A stretch of DNA of 64,000 nucleotides from the IMG/VR virus record IMGVR_UViG_3300031963_000102, positions 1-64,000 of that record, one strand, 5' to 3'. Made by a program: the position numbers and the translations under genes. The notes below the pieces were generated by a model that searched no databases, was not told the DNA's origin, and was given only the letters and a program-made list of their open reading frames with translations. This document shows, in pieces, positions 9,665-19,702 of the stretch (positions are counted from its first letter, which is position 1; every line of letters begins with the position of its first letter). The DNA comes from a virus.

Positions 9665-11335
9665 ATGGCAAGAAGACTCAAGGGGACAAGACTCAGGGGA
9701 CTGCCTCCAGTTGTAGCTCTGGCTGAACGAGAGAACGCATCGGGTTCCTTTCCAACTGTTCGTAGGACTAGCTCTGACAACAGAACCGGGCAGTACAACA
9801 TTTTCTTCGATGACAAGAAGACACAGCAGTACGGAGTGAAGAGTGACAATGTGTTCTATCCCATTGTCCTAACCACACCATATCTGTCAGACAGCCTGAC
9901 TCCTGCCGCCAAACTTGACCTTGTGTCAACGAAGTCTATCACAACTTCGGGAGCGCTAGCAAGAAACGTATCAGACTCTTTTATCTCGTTCAACAGCCCA
10001 GGCCAGACTCTTCAACCATGGTTTGACATTGCCAACCCAGAGATGGAAGCGAAGCTTCTTGTGTCCAGCGCATTCTGGCTCACCGGCAGCACTGTCGAAG
10101 TGGCTGGCCAAGGGTTTCAGCAGCCGCTGTGGAGCAAGACAAAAGTTGAGATTGACATAACTCCAGCCGCCGTGCATTCGATGAGTCTGTGGCAGACAGC
10201 AAGCAACGGGTCTTATCCCATGTGCTACTGGAACCCAACAACGAAGATGTACGAGGGTATAGGGACAGGCAAGGGGATGGAAGCCAGCTATCCCAACAGT
10301 CTGACAGGACTCACTTCGTTCTTGCAAGAGCAGGTTATTGCTATCGGAGGTTCAACCGACAACGGCTTCGCTAGCGGAAATGCAAACGAAGCTGCCTTGT
10401 TCGGAAGACAGATATCGAACTTCGGCTTCCCCTTCCATCCAAAGTTTCAACCAACCGGTTCTCAACAAATCTCCATGGAGAACTATCTCTCTGAGCCGTT
10501 CCTTGTTGAGAAGATAGTGGTTGTGATGTCCGGTGCTCTGGATACCAGTCTGTACGACGTTACAGTGTTGGGCACGACAGCTATATGGTCCTTCTTCATG
10601 ACCAACACGAGAACCACTGTTCCTGGCAGAACAACCAAGCCTATGAGCGGGACGTTCTATAATGGCTCTGCAACCAACTACGTGACAAGTTCAACAACAT
10701 CGACAACCTACATGGATGTTGTTGACATAGCACAAATCAACTGGGCGACCGCTATTCAGGGGTTCGAGCCGTATGTGAACCGTGAGCTCACAGTTTCTCC
10801 TACCTTGTCCATCAACAACAGTTACTTCGTGGGACAGATGACGATATCGTCTTCAGTGAAGAGTGCTGTTGAGTTCACTGGTGCTTACACTGTGATGTCT
10901 GGTGTTACCAACGGTGGCACAGAACCAAGATATAGAGAGAACCTGCTGTCTTCAGGGCGCAACCAACTCATCGACAGCAACGGAAGAGACTGGCGCAACA
11001 CCTTCGAGAAGGCATCGCCAATCGCAGCCGTTGACATTGATGGTTTCGGTGTGACAACTTCGATTCCTTCATCGTATTCGAAGGTGAATCCGTATATCTT
11101 GTTGCCAACGGACAAGATAACTCTGGGCTGGCACAACCCACATCCCAAGTTGGGAGGAACCCTTGCTGGTGACCCATACTACTCCCTTATCAGGTTCTTT
11201 CCAACCGGTGTCAACAAGGTGATTCTGTACGGTTCTTCTCTACGCTACAACGAAGAGACAGGCCAGCTTGAAGAGTATCACGACACACTGAACCAGCTAC
11301 TTACTTCAGAAGCCATTCATGAAGTGATAGGCTAG
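9665..11335 (+). CDS. Virion structural protein, unknown
   Basis: 556 residues. A basic N-terminus (MARRLKGTRLRGLPP) precedes an extended Ser/Thr-rich beta-strand protein. Around residue 270, ENYLSEPFLVEKIVVVMSG resembles a strand motif seen in other large-phage tail proteins of unknown role. Near the C-terminus ITLGWHNPHPKLGG and VILYGSSLRYNEETGQ look like a folded beta domain. The next gene begins 14 bases downstream. I would group it with the following two genes as a baseplate or tail-fibre adaptor set. Confidence 0.6.
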   Translation: MARRLKGTRLRGLPPVVALAERENASGSFPTVRRTSSDNRTGQYNIFFDDKKTQQYGVKSDNVFYPIVLTTPYLSDSLTPAAKLDLVSTKSITTSGALARNVSDSFISFNSPGQTLQPWFDIANPEMEAKLLVSSAFWLTGSTVEVAGQGFQQPLWSKTKVEIDITPAAVHSMSLWQTASNGSYPMCYWNPTTKMYEGIGTGKGMEASYPNSLTGLTSFLQEQVIAIGGSTDNGFASGNANEAALFGRQISNFGFPFHPKFQPTGSQQISMENYLSEPFLVEKIVVVMSGALDTSLYDVTVLGTTAIWSFFMTNTRTTVPGRTTKPMSGTFYNGSATNYVTSSTTSTTYMDVVDIAQINWATAIQGFEPYVNRELTVSPTLSINNSYFVGQMTISSSVKSAVEFTGAYTVMSGVTNGGTEPRYRENLLSSGRNQLIDSNGRDWRNTFEKASPIAAVDIDGFGVTTSIPSSYSKVNPYILLPTDKITLGWHNPHPKLGGTLAGDPYYSLIRFFPTGVNKVILYGSSLRYNEETGQLEEYHDTLNQLLTSEAIHEVIG

Positions 11336-11348
11336 AGAACTACAACCC

Positions 11349-12524
11349 ATGCCAGAGTTCGATCTAGAAGACAGGTTCTCGTTCTACAAGGGAACCACCG
11401 ACAACTTGATTGTTGGCCCAGCAAAACCATCCATAGGTTCAAACACATGGCAACGTGGTGTTTCTGGCTCTGCTGTCTCGGGTTCTCAGGAGTTCAAGGC
11501 AAGTGTTCTAGCCAGCGACTACCTCTTCAAGACAACTAGACCATATGCAAGGTCTGGGAACGTGAAGTTCGTTCGTATAGCCAGTGCTACTCAGACCATT
11601 CGAGACAGCGTTCCTCCTAGCATCTTCGCACTGTACGTGACCGGCAGCATAGCAACTGCGACAGGATCCTTCATTGCGAACACAGGGTTGAACGAAGTCG
11701 GTCTTGAATGTCTGAAGCTTCTGTTCGCCAGTGATGGTCAGCCTGTGACAGCCAGCGGTGGAACTCAGATCAACAACACAGAGTGGACCTATAGCTTTCC
11801 ATTCGAGAAGAAGTACGAGAACGTTCCGTACTTCACAGACATGAACCTGCCAGTAGAGTCGGGCATAAAAGAAAACGTCAGCAACTTCACTCTCATTGGC
11901 AACACCCTCACCATGAGGATGGAACAGTTGGTTATAGGCACAACGGTTTCCGGTGTACTGTCTGGTGGTCACACAACCAGAATCTACTACTTCTACGACA
12001 GCAACGGGTACTACAAGGAAACACCAACGTCATTCCAGCAGACAGGGTTCACTGGTTCTTTTGCAAATCCACTTGAAGGTGCGAAGCTTGTGTTCGGAAT
12101 CAACCCTAAGCCGATGAGTTTCAACGACAGCCTGCAAGCAGTGCCAGACTTGACTAGATCGTACTGTACGGGCTCAACCATCGAAGGCTGGAGATACGGG
12201 CTCTTCAACGGCGTTCCAACCAACTTCACAGCTGTGTTCCGTAGAGACAAGTACGGACAGATACGAGACATGCTTGAGCCCAGGCTGTTCACCAAGACCT
12301 TCAACAACCCAGAAGTGGGTGGGCTGTTCGACGCAGAGGGTGGAATCAACTTCATATCTGCTAGCGCGCTGTCCGGTGAGTTCAACGAGTTTCTATCTGC
12401 TTCTGTATATGGCAGCACGGATGTCACCAACGCATACGTTGTGAATCCCTACGGCTCTGGCATATATGACAAGGAATACCGTGCCTCTCAACCCTGGCAC
12501 GATGACGACAGAAGGTTGAGGTAA
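11349..12524 (+). CDS. Virion structural protein, unknown
   Basis: 391 residues. It begins MPEFDLEDRFSFYKGT and runs as a beta-strand-rich, Gly/Ser/Thr-rich protein. Residues 180-235 include TRIYYFYDSNGYYKETP. The C-terminal segment has LEPRLFTKTFNNPEVG and ends in an acidic/basic tail, HDDDRRLR. The stop lies 4 bases before the next start. No named domain is seen. Confidence 0.6.
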   Translation: MPEFDLEDRFSFYKGTTDNLIVGPAKPSIGSNTWQRGVSGSAVSGSQEFKASVLASDYLFKTTRPYARSGNVKFVRIASATQTIRDSVPPSIFALYVTGSIATATGSFIANTGLNEVGLECLKLLFASDGQPVTASGGTQINNTEWTYSFPFEKKYENVPYFTDMNLPVESGIKENVSNFTLIGNTLTMRMEQLVIGTTVSGVLSGGHTTRIYYFYDSNGYYKETPTSFQQTGFTGSFANPLEGAKLVFGINPKPMSFNDSLQAVPDLTRSYCTGSTIEGWRYGLFNGVPTNFTAVFRRDKYGQIRDMLEPRLFTKTFNNPEVGGLFDAEGGINFISASALSGEFNEFLSASVYGSTDVTNAYVVNPYGSGIYDKEYRASQPWHDDDRRLR

Positions 12525-12527
12525 CAC

Positions 12528-13589
12528 ATGGGGATTCTGCAGCAGTCTCGCATAATGGATACCATCCTAACGGATGAGGGCAAGAGACAGATAGCAACGG
12601 GCAAGTTCAAGCCTGCTTTCTATTCCTTCAGTGATGCGGGCGCTGTGTACTCGGCAGCAGACATGTTCGTGTCAGGTACAGTTCCCAGTTCCAGCATCTC
12701 AACGCTCTTGTCTTTTGAAGCGGTGTCTCTTCCTCAAGACCAAGTGGCATATGAAGCAGATGACGCTGGAGCGTTGATGGTTCATGGCAACAACAATTAC
12801 TTCCAAGTGCCCGGTGGTGACACTGTGAGGGTTATAGGAGGCAGGCTCGTCAAGGGATGGGAGAACGGAGCAACAGAGGTTCTCTCTTCCTCTGCTGAGT
12901 TCTCTACGCTTGCCAACAGCGTACTCTCAGGCACCACCGACAACTTCAAGAGGCTGCTCATCCTGAAGAGTCCGGACTTGCTATATCCATCAAGGGATGA
13001 GTTCAAGCTGGCTGTCACTGGAGGTGTTGAGTTCAATGTTTCTGATGACACTCTTCTACCAGGAAACCTAACAGATGGTGTTCTTGAAGCTTCAGACAAC
13101 TTGTTCTCGGACAGAAGGGTTGGACATATTGACAACTTCAGCTTCTTGCCGCCAGTGAACAAGGGCAAGCTATCAAGTCCTATAGGCGATTACAACTCGG
13201 CAATCAACGGAAACAGACAGATTCAGACTTTTGAAGACTTGAGAGCTGAGTTCCAGAACGTTGTTGTTCAGTCCGGTAGTGTGCAGCTCAGAAGCTTGGT
13301 TCAGAACCACACAGTAAGGTTCAGCGAAACCACGTTGACCAACCGTGTGATGTCTCAAATGTTCGAAGTGTCGGCGGGCAAGCTAACGAAGCTTGACGTT
13401 GTTGACTTCGGAGTGTTTGTTGTCAGGAAGACTGACCCAGCACTGTTCCCCAACGCAGTGCCGCAGCCGTTGAACGTTGACCTTGTGAGCGCCACAACCA
13501 AAGTCCATGTGTTCTTCGTTGGCAAAGTGTTCTTGGATTCGACCAACAACCACAAGTTCATAAACATGTTCACACTTGTTTGGCAGTAG
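12528..13589 (+). CDS. Tail-associated protein with conserved ILTDEGKRQIA start
   Basis: 353 residues. The start MGILQQSRIMDTILTDEGKR, followed by QIATGKFKPAFYSFSDAG, matches a pattern in structural proteins of many T4-like phages (T-x-G-R/K-x-x-A-x-G-x-F followed by a strand). The gene at 21554 has the same start, so the two are paralogous at the N-terminus. The rest differs. There is no catalytic motif; I infer a tail or baseplate component. Confidence 0.65.
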   Translation: MGILQQSRIMDTILTDEGKRQIATGKFKPAFYSFSDAGAVYSAADMFVSGTVPSSSISTLLSFEAVSLPQDQVAYEADDAGALMVHGNNNYFQVPGGDTVRVIGGRLVKGWENGATEVLSSSAEFSTLANSVLSGTTDNFKRLLILKSPDLLYPSRDEFKLAVTGGVEFNVSDDTLLPGNLTDGVLEASDNLFSDRRVGHIDNFSFLPPVNKGKLSSPIGDYNSAINGNRQIQTFEDLRAEFQNVVVQSGSVQLRSLVQNHTVRFSETTLTNRVMSQMFEVSAGKLTKLDVVDFGVFVVRKTDPALFPNAVPQPLNVDLVSATTKVHVFFVGKVFLDSTNNHKFINMFTLVWQ

Positions 13590-13640
13590 TGTCTATTTCC
13601 CCTACATGCTCCAAGTCCATACGTATTCTAAGAACACCGT

Positions 13641-16061
13641 ATGGAACTCAAGCTGAACAAGTCCCAAGTCATTACCACACAAGATGAGCTCGCAACTCTT
13701 GAAGCGGAAAGTGGAGAACACTTCCACTATGGTTTCAAGTTGTTTGTAAACCGTTCACTTGTTGGGTCGCTGGTTGCAACAGAACTGGTCATCCGTACGT
13801 ACAAGACAGACCCAAAAGGTGATGTGTCCTTGTCAGCGTTTGAAGGACTAAAACCATCGAACCAAGCTCTCACGGTGTTGAACCTTGACACCAGGGGTCT
13901 CGTTAGGTCCATACAGGCCAGAGCGTCAAGAACAATGGCCGCCATAGCTTCTGGCAGAAAAGACGAGCTAGCAGTTCACCGCTTCTCAGTGCCGGGGCTC
14001 GTAGAAAAAGCTTCCTCTGGTGTTGGTTATACTTCCCTGCAGTCTTCAGCCCAACAAAACGGCACAGCTGTTTATGGTTCACTAAACAGAACTCCGACAG
14101 GCAACATGCAGGAGGACAGAACCTCAACCTTGTTGTCGGATGAGCTGCTGAAGGTATACAACATTGACCCAGCTTCTGTGCTGACAGCAAGATACAGCAC
14201 AGCTACGCCTGGGGAGGTTTATGGTGGCACCAGAGCGACAACGCCAACAACAAGTAATCTCCCAGAGCCTGCTGTACAGCTCGTTGAAAAGCTTGTGAGC
14301 ATGAACGGGCCTCAACAGTCGCAACAAGACTCAACCGCCAGCAGCGTAACAGCTTACAGTTTGAAGACCGCCGAAGTTGTTCCTGTAACCTTCAGCGTGT
14401 CTATTCCGAAGGGTGCTGTGGGTGAAGCTGACTTTTATGTGATGCTTACCGTATACGACAACGACAGCAACATCGTTCAAGAACTAGTACGCCAAGTGCA
14501 GCACACAAGACTGCTACAAGAGCATCGAGTTGTGAAGACAGCACCAACCTTGGGAGTTGTAATACTGGGCGAACAAGACAAGCATCTTGTGCAGCTACAG
14601 CAACAAGACCCTAATGGTGTTGGTGTCAGGCTTTACAAAACAGTGTTCAACGAAACAGTCAAACAAGCACCCAGACAGCTGCTTGTTGGAGACTATCTGC
14701 TAGCGCCAGGAGAAACCAAAACCGTTCTGCTGAGCTCTGGTGACATTGGAAAGGTTCTGTACAGGGCGCTGTCCTACGGCAAGAATCAACAACAGGGTGC
14801 TGGCTTCAATTCGGTTGTGTTGTGCTGCTATCCAAGCACAACCCTAACCTCAACTACGGAACAGAACCCTTTCGCTTACATCGATGCGAAGTACACGGTT
14901 GGGGGTTTGAACGTTGTTGTTGGTGATGTTCCCAATGACACGGCCTTTATCTCCCTGTTCAAGCTAAAGGAAGGTGTGGATGAGGCTGGCGTGCAGCTGG
15001 CAACGTTCTTCGTCGGAGGAATGGGAAACACAGCGAGATACAACTATCTGGACTCGGACCTTCAGACTTACGGGCAATACTCATACTGGTGCGAGCTCAC
15101 TGACATCAAGGGCATGCAACGTGTTGGTTCTGGACTTGTTGAGCTTGTTTACAGGCCCAAGCAACTGGACTATGCAACCGTAACAGTGACAGAGCCAACC
15201 ATAACCAACACACAGTCACCAAACACAAGCAAGCAGTTGTTTGATGTAGGTTTCCAGGTGCAGTATTCTATAACAGAAACACTTGAGGACAGCGTAAGGG
15301 CATTGTTGGCTAGCCAAGGTTTGACGGAGTTCTACGGCTCCGACATAACCAGAGAGAGACTTAGACAACTTCTTGTCACCAAGGTGGAGCTTCGAGACAA
15401 CGATTCAAACGACAAGCTGTTCATGGCTTTTACCGGCGATGACTACACGCAGAGCAACACCAAGTTCGGGCTGATAGACAAGCCTGGGTCTTACACGTTT
15501 GAGCTTACAACATATGTAAGGAACCCTGCAACCCTTCTAGAGAGTGTTGTCCTGACTGGTTCGTCAACAACAAGACAGAACGGTAGTCTGTCGCCTCCGA
15601 CTTACACTTACCAACCATACATAACAAACAACCCGTATGGACTTCAGAATGGGGTTCTGCCAAAATCAGATGGCGATGAGTTTGTGACACAACTGGGGCT
15701 GAATCAACTCGAACTCGGCAGCGTTACAAGCATAGACTATGTGGACGTGCAACTCACGCCACCACAGCCAACAATAATCAACCCAAGAACAGCACTGGTA
15801 AATTCCAAGACTGTAAAGCTTACGTGGTCTGTAAACGGAAACCAGGACGGCATCAGCCACTTCGTCGTGCGCAGACGCAACCACACAACCAACACAGTTG
15901 ACATCCTGGGTGCTGCTCATGGTATAAACCAACAGAACAACTACGTGTTCTATGACCAAATCAGGCCAACGGAAACAGGTGTGTTCTCGTACGTCTTGAC
16001 GCTTGTAGGGTTCGATTGGCTCGACAAGTCAGAAACAACAACTCCCGAGGTAACAGTATAA
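13641..16061 (+). CDS. Large tail protein with C-terminal fibronectin-III-like domain
   Basis: 806 residues, starting after a 51-base gap. The N-terminal 400 residues are beta-strand-rich with no named domain. The last 95 residues, beginning NSKTVKLTWSVNGNQDGISH and then FVVRRR, with a closing FSYVLTLVGFDW, have the FN3 strand order. The gene at 19699 carries a similar FN3-like tail. FN3 modules in phage tails usually mediate weak surface contacts. The stop codon overlaps the next start by one base (TAATG). Confidence 0.65.
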   Translation: MELKLNKSQVITTQDELATLEAESGEHFHYGFKLFVNRSLVGSLVATELVIRTYKTDPKGDVSLSAFEGLKPSNQALTVLNLDTRGLVRSIQARASRTMAAIASGRKDELAVHRFSVPGLVEKASSGVGYTSLQSSAQQNGTAVYGSLNRTPTGNMQEDRTSTLLSDELLKVYNIDPASVLTARYSTATPGEVYGGTRATTPTTSNLPEPAVQLVEKLVSMNGPQQSQQDSTASSVTAYSLKTAEVVPVTFSVSIPKGAVGEADFYVMLTVYDNDSNIVQELVRQVQHTRLLQEHRVVKTAPTLGVVILGEQDKHLVQLQQQDPNGVGVRLYKTVFNETVKQAPRQLLVGDYLLAPGETKTVLLSSGDIGKVLYRALSYGKNQQQGAGFNSVVLCCYPSTTLTSTTEQNPFAYIDAKYTVGGLNVVVGDVPNDTAFISLFKLKEGVDEAGVQLATFFVGGMGNTARYNYLDSDLQTYGQYSYWCELTDIKGMQRVGSGLVELVYRPKQLDYATVTVTEPTITNTQSPNTSKQLFDVGFQVQYSITETLEDSVRALLASQGLTEFYGSDITRERLRQLLVTKVELRDNDSNDKLFMAFTGDDYTQSNTKFGLIDKPGSYTFELTTYVRNPATLLESVVLTGSSTTRQNGSLSPPTYTYQPYITNNPYGLQNGVLPKSDGDEFVTQLGLNQLELGSVTSIDYVDVQLTPPQPTIINPRTALVNSKTVKLTWSVNGNQDGISHFVVRRRNHTTNTVDILGAAHGINQQNNYVFYDQIRPTETGVFSYVLTLVGFDWLDKSETTTPEVTV

Positions 16062-19000
16062 TGCCAGCATTTAGGAACAGTGTCCCGTTGAACTTCGGTA
16101 ATGTTGTGGTTCAACCAGTGCCATCTGCGTTGTCAACAGCGCCAGTATCCAACACAGCTGCCTCAACAGGTCTTGGGCTGTCTATAGCGACAACAACGGC
16201 GAACACACCCATTCCAGTCGCTCCCGTTGTTGGTACGTCAACCATTCAGTCAATAAGCAGCACACAGGGCAGTTTCCAGGCTGGAACGACTGTTGTTGCC
16301 AACACGTACTTGTCTCCTATTCGTGTGCTGGCCGGAATCTCTATTCCCTTCTTGCCTGCTCCTGTGGCTTTCACACCAAGACCGAACCCAGTTAGAAGGC
16401 TGACAGAGCAAGACGCACAAGAGGAAACTCTTTCGTTGGATACCTTCACGGTTCTCAACGGCACACCTGTTCAGACACTCAGTTCGCTGAGATGTGACAT
16501 TGTGTCCATGGTGAACTTCAATCCCGTGTGGGACCAGTCAGGGAAGAACCTCACACGCTACGGCACGTACCTAAACGACCTGAACCAGAGCAGCATGGTT
16601 CGAGACACCATGCGCAAGTTCATCATTGTAAACAAGGCGAGGGAGGACAGCCAACTACCCTCTGTTCTTGCTGCAATAGGAAACAGGATAGCTTCCGACT
16701 TGGAGAGCTCTAGGACAACCATGCAGCAGCTTGATGGTGTACTCCAGAAAGTTGCAGAGATAAACAGTGTGTTGGATGTGAAGACTCAGCTGAACAACAG
16801 CTACGTGTTCACAAACCCGTATTCTTCTCTTCCCAGGTTTTTCTCCTCGAAGATGCTGTTTTCCGAACAAGCGTACAACGTGTTCTCGGACACCAAGGTG
16901 CTATACCAGCTCTTGTTTGATGTGACCGGTATGCTTGACAAGTGTTCTTTCAACCTGCTTTCTGGATTCACGGACCATGACAGGACAGTGTTTGTTCAGA
17001 ACCCAAGAACGATCAAGAAGCAGACTGTGCAGGATGCAGTTACTCTTGACTTGACGTACGGAGACGAGTTGCGCTATAACTCTTCCGTTATCAGAGGCAA
17101 GTACGTTACGTCGTTTGTCACATATAACAGCATCACAACCACACTGCCGGGACAGCCAGCTGACAGGTTCAAGTTCATTGTGAACTTGCTAAGTCGTGAA
17201 CTCCGAGTCTCTCACGGGCTTGGAAGATACAGAATGCCAGAGTCAACCTTCTTCGGTTTTCGCAGCCAAGGAAACCCTTTCGACAACGTTGTGGGTTCTG
17301 TGCCTTCTGACATCTTCTCCGAGCCTGCAGGACAAAACAGCCTTGCAGCCTTGTTCTACTTGAGAACATCTGCGCAGAACGCCGTTGTTCTTCCGTTTGA
17401 GAACAGGCAGGTAGTGTCAGATAATGAAACCGTGTTTGTTCCTGGTAGTGCTTACTTCTCGGATAGCTTGTTGAAGGGTGACTTCAACACGTACAACGCT
17501 TACAGAGAACAGTTCTCTACAAGAGTCACGAACGCCAAGACCGTGTTCAACAGATTTCTACTGCAACAACCAACACAGCTAACGCAACTGGACTTGCTGA
17601 AAGTTGTTCTTGGGTTGTTCGAGCCTGCTGTCACGGGCATCAGGGCCATCAACAACGATCCAACGAACATTGCCAGCGTTGCTATGTTTGTTCTTGCTAG
17701 CTCGAATCCAATGGTAAAGTTTGAGCTCTACAAGTTCTTGTTGCTGTTGTGCCTGTATGACACACGAGCAACAGTGGCGCAGACAACAAACCAAGTGGAC
17801 AAGTTCAGAGAGCTGTTGCTTGGGGAACTTAGCGGTCAAACGATTCAGGGGTTCTCCTCAACCATCACAGAGGCTTCCATTCCGGGGTTGATTGCAACTC
17901 AGCTGGCAACTCTAAAGAACCTTGTCTTGGACAACTTGCCAGAAGACCAAAGCATTACTGCTGCACAAGACACGAACACAACAGCAGATGGCAGAGCACT
18001 TACACAGGCCATACAGCTCGGTAGAATAGTTCCGGAAGCTAGGCCGGAAGTATCCAACCCAAGCAACAACGTGGCACAGGTTCCAGTAAGGCACCTAGAA
18101 CAGTTGGCCGACAGCCTTAGAACACCAGGAAACTTGTTTCGTGCGGTTGTTCAGGCGGCTAAGGCCATGTTTGCTACTGCAGCCGGAGACGGTGATAGCC
18201 CTCATCATCTTGTTGAAGGCACTTCAGCTACAAGGATGAATGGTGTCACGCTGTCGAGTATGCTACAACTGTCGCTTGAATCGTTCGTTGCCTTGACGGA
18301 ACTGTATTTGGCACCAAACACAACCATTGCAGTGTCGGATGGGCAAGGAATCAAGACCAGAAACTCACAGATAGTTCAGGTTGGTTTCGTTGGAAACGTT
18401 TTGAACGCAATATCGGACAACCTGCAGAAGCTTGTTTCCGGTGCTGCTTATTCTGACTCCATCCTAGAAGACTTCGAGACGAAGCTAAAGGATGAGGACA
18501 CACAGATAACCAACGTTCTGATGTTCCTTGACAGGCTGAACCAACAGCTGAGCAACGTCGTTGCACCCTCTACCGAAGAGCTGCAAGTTGTTTTGGAACA
18601 ACGTAACGCCTCCGTGTCCACCACACTGGGAAGTACAAGAACTGCGAAGGGCATCCTCAAGGCCATCGAAGACAAGCAAGCTAGTGTAAACCCAACAGGG
18701 AACAAAACACTAGACTTTTATCTGCCTGCAGGTAAGGTTGTCTCGGACCAAGACTACGCTGCGTTGTTGGCGGCTACCAAGTCCAGCTTGTTTGTTGGAG
18801 GCAAGAAGAAGATTGCAACGGTCGGCATACCTGCAGGTTTCGTAAACGCTGCTCTAGGTGCTGGCCTGAACAAAAACGACTCATACACAGGCAAGCTCCA
18901 GGAAGCTGCCACAGATGTTGTCCGTGTGAACATGTTCAAGCTAGGAAAAAACGACGAAGGCGTGCTCTATAAACCACAGTCTTGGCTGTTCGACCTGTCC

Positions 19001-19702
19001 TTGTTTCCAAAAGGTTTCTCAAACACAGAGCTAAACGGGAACACAGCAACCATGGACAGCTTGCACGAACTGTTCCAGTTCTATGACTTCGATGAAGATG
19101 AACCATATTCTCAAACCACAGCTAAGACGGTAGGGTCTCTGTCGAACACAGACGTTTATTACAGCCAGTCTAGAGAGCGTCAAGTCCTAGCCTCAACAGT
19201 GACGAAGAACCTGCTAGTAAGCTTCCTGGTCAATCTGTATACCCATCTAGTGACAGGGCTGAACCTGTCGGAAGAAACGTTCATCAACTACACTCCCAGA
19301 GAGACGAGCAGGTTTACTAAAGAGCTTTTGGCCATGAGTAAGGGTGAAAGTTTTGAACCAACCATGGTAAAGCTCATGTCTCCGGAATATGGAGAGCTGT
19401 TGAGCAGGTTCTTGAGCAATCCTGACGAACTGAAGCTTATGCTAACCATGTGCAACGACATTCGGTCAACAGTGTTCAGAGGTAAGGAATACGACAGGGT
19501 TGTTCATGTGTTGTTCGATGCTGACAAGTTTCCTGTTGACGTGCTAGCGATGAATAGCACTGAAGAAGGCAGGGCGGCGCTTGGCTTGCTGCATAGCACT
19601 GGCATGCTGTATGAGGACAGCAGCACAGGCGAGACATATAGAGTTGGTACCGACTTCACTCTTGACCAGTATTTTATCACCGTGGAGCTAGAACAACAAT
19701 GA
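16061..19702 (+). CDS. Very large virion protein, unknown (1213 residues)
   Basis: I start the gene at ATG 16061, which overlaps the previous TAA as TAATG. A start 45 bases upstream is possible but would overlap the FN3 domain. The first 110 residues are low-complexity Thr/Ala/Val. The middle is largely helical, with patterns such as FLLQQPTQLTQLDLLKVVLG and ILEDFETKLKDEDTQITNV. The end is acidic and coupled to the next gene by ATGA. Size and helical character would suit a hub or tube-lumen protein, but I cannot assign it. Confidence 0.6.
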   Translation: MPAFRNSVPLNFGNVVVQPVPSALSTAPVSNTAASTGLGLSIATTTANTPIPVAPVVGTSTIQSISSTQGSFQAGTTVVANTYLSPIRVLAGISIPFLPAPVAFTPRPNPVRRLTEQDAQEETLSLDTFTVLNGTPVQTLSSLRCDIVSMVNFNPVWDQSGKNLTRYGTYLNDLNQSSMVRDTMRKFIIVNKAREDSQLPSVLAAIGNRIASDLESSRTTMQQLDGVLQKVAEINSVLDVKTQLNNSYVFTNPYSSLPRFFSSKMLFSEQAYNVFSDTKVLYQLLFDVTGMLDKCSFNLLSGFTDHDRTVFVQNPRTIKKQTVQDAVTLDLTYGDELRYNSSVIRGKYVTSFVTYNSITTTLPGQPADRFKFIVNLLSRELRVSHGLGRYRMPESTFFGFRSQGNPFDNVVGSVPSDIFSEPAGQNSLAALFYLRTSAQNAVVLPFENRQVVSDNETVFVPGSAYFSDSLLKGDFNTYNAYREQFSTRVTNAKTVFNRFLLQQPTQLTQLDLLKVVLGLFEPAVTGIRAINNDPTNIASVAMFVLASSNPMVKFELYKFLLLLCLYDTRATVAQTTNQVDKFRELLLGELSGQTIQGFSSTITEASIPGLIATQLATLKNLVLDNLPEDQSITAAQDTNTTADGRALTQAIQLGRIVPEARPEVSNPSNNVAQVPVRHLEQLADSLRTPGNLFRAVVQAAKAMFATAAGDGDSPHHLVEGTSATRMNGVTLSSMLQLSLESFVALTELYLAPNTTIAVSDGQGIKTRNSQIVQVGFVGNVLNAISDNLQKLVSGAAYSDSILEDFETKLKDEDTQITNVLMFLDRLNQQLSNVVAPSTEELQVVLEQRNASVSTTLGSTRTAKGILKAIEDKQASVNPTGNKTLDFYLPAGKVVSDQDYAALLAATKSSLFVGGKKKIATVGIPAGFVNAALGAGLNKNDSYTGKLQEAATDVVRVNMFKLGKNDEGVLYKPQSWLFDLSLFPKGFSNTELNGNTATMDSLHELFQFYDFDEDEPYSQTTAKTVGSLSNTDVYYSQSRERQVLASTVTKNLLVSFLVNLYTHLVTGLNLSEETFINYTPRETSRFTKELLAMSKGESFEPTMVKLMSPEYGELLSRFLSNPDELKLMLTMCNDIRSTVFRGKEYDRVVHVLFDADKFPVDVLAMNSTEEGRAALGLLHSTGMLYEDSSTGETYRVGTDFTLDQYFITVELEQQ

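Noticed and set aside
13590-13640. TATTCT as a possible -10 before the 13641 gene
   Set aside because: No matching -35 or upstream AT block, so it does not belong to the promoter class found in the accessory regions.
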